64,000 bases of DNA from assembly GCA_013399115.1 (NCBI GenBank), contig VXAA01006441.1:744001-808000 (forward strand), written 5' to 3'. The notes under the pieces were generated by a model. It was given only the letters and a program-made list of their open reading frames with translations, did no database searches and was not told where the DNA came from. This DNA is from Anseranas semipalmata. Its lineage: Eukaryota > Chordata > Aves > Anseriformes > Anseranatidae. Below are positions 63,501-64,000 of this stretch, piece by piece (the stretch's first letter is position 1; each line of letters starts with the position of its first letter). The position numbers and the translations under genes were made by a program.

Positions 63501-64000
63501 TATGCTGGGGAAGCAGTGGTGTGGGGATGCAAAACAGCCTCCTGGCCTCAGCAACTGAGGAAGGATCCAGACCTGGGTATCTTCATGTACCTTTGTGTGT
63601 CTTTGTGTGGTCAGATGCTTCTGGTATGCAGAAATGCTGTGAGTGAATTATTTCCAGTAACCTCCTTCTAATGACAAGACAAATCAAAAGGGAAAACAAG
63701 GAGGGTCTAGGCACTTCTGTGGCTTTGAGAAGCTCTCTTTGGAGGCAGTAAGTATCGTATCTCTACCTAACAGGTTCCTAGTGCTGCCTTGTCCTGGCAA
63801 AGAGTCAGAAGCTCAGAAAGCAAAAAGGGCATCTGGAGCACATGGGCTGTTGCCGACTCAGCTTTCTTATTATTTTTATTTTGCAGTTACTCTGTGCTGG
63901 CATTCAGTGGCTGCAATCCAGCTTGAGGAAAGCATGCACAGACAAACAAACTCCCTGCCCCAAACAGCTCACATTTTTACTTTACAATGCTACTACTTCA
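57582..64000. other. Intergenic DNA to window end, no gene recognised
   Basis: AT-rich sequence with a T19-like run at about 57849-57867, an AAAT repeat at 59678-59704, T-runs at about 58259-58269 and 61807-61819, and a short TA run at about 61870-61880. No exon, RNA gene or clear transposon is supported. Confidence 0.5.
59678..59704. repeat. (AAAT)n microsatellite
   Basis: A short run of AAAT/AAGT units following TTTAAAAATAAG. Confidence 0.8.

Noticed and set aside
1..64000. CRISPR arrays, operons, insertion sequences, phage or other prokaryotic systems
   Set aside because: The window is vertebrate nuclear DNA. No regularly spaced direct repeats or compact gene strings are present. No tRNA or rRNA gene was recognised by eye, though a covariance-model scan was not possible.

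Overview
This is vertebrate nuclear DNA, most likely from a bird. The organism call rests on two observations. The only clear interspersed repeats are CR1-type LINE fragments, with the CR1 end motif, and I saw nothing resembling mammalian SINEs. The one protein-coding gene is a close match to vertebrate KLHL25 and sits in a compact, GC-rich setting with an intron of about 10.6 kb, as expected for an avian microchromosome. I cannot name the order or species.

Layout: (1) 1-3.58 kb is a GC-rich flank past the 3' end of KLHL25. It has two CpG-island-like patches (about 1-500 and 2510-2825) and no recognisable gene. (2) 3.59-7.51 kb is the minus-strand terminal exon of KLHL25. It holds the whole 589-codon reading frame (7491 down to 5722) and a probable 3' UTR of about 2.1 kb with several AATAAA signals. 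(3) 7.51-18.09 kb is the probable single intron. It is bounded by a good acceptor at 7509 and a strong GTGAGT donor at 18087. (4) About 17.9-18.6 kb is a CpG island with GC boxes and a CCAAT box, the probable KLHL25 promoter and non-coding first exon. (5) 18.7-64 kb is about 45 kb with no recognisable exon. It is AT-richer and contains three CR1 fragments, scattered microsatellites and some segments that look like conserved non-coding elements. One 46-base assembly gap lies at 57536-57581.

In human, KLHL25 lies at 15q25.3 between AKAP13 (tail to tail) and a long gene-poor interval leading to AGBL1 and NTRK3. The layout here fits that order, with AKAP13 expected off the left edge and AGBL1 off the right, but no exon of either could be identified. 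KLHL25 is the substrate-binding adaptor of a CUL3 RING ubiquitin ligase. I found no evidence for a new multi-gene system. The items most worth a second look are the orphan CpG islands, a perfect 12-bp-arm inverted repeat at 48.7 kb, a CR1 copy with CR1-type end repeats in opposite orientation at both ends, and several candidate regulatory elements.
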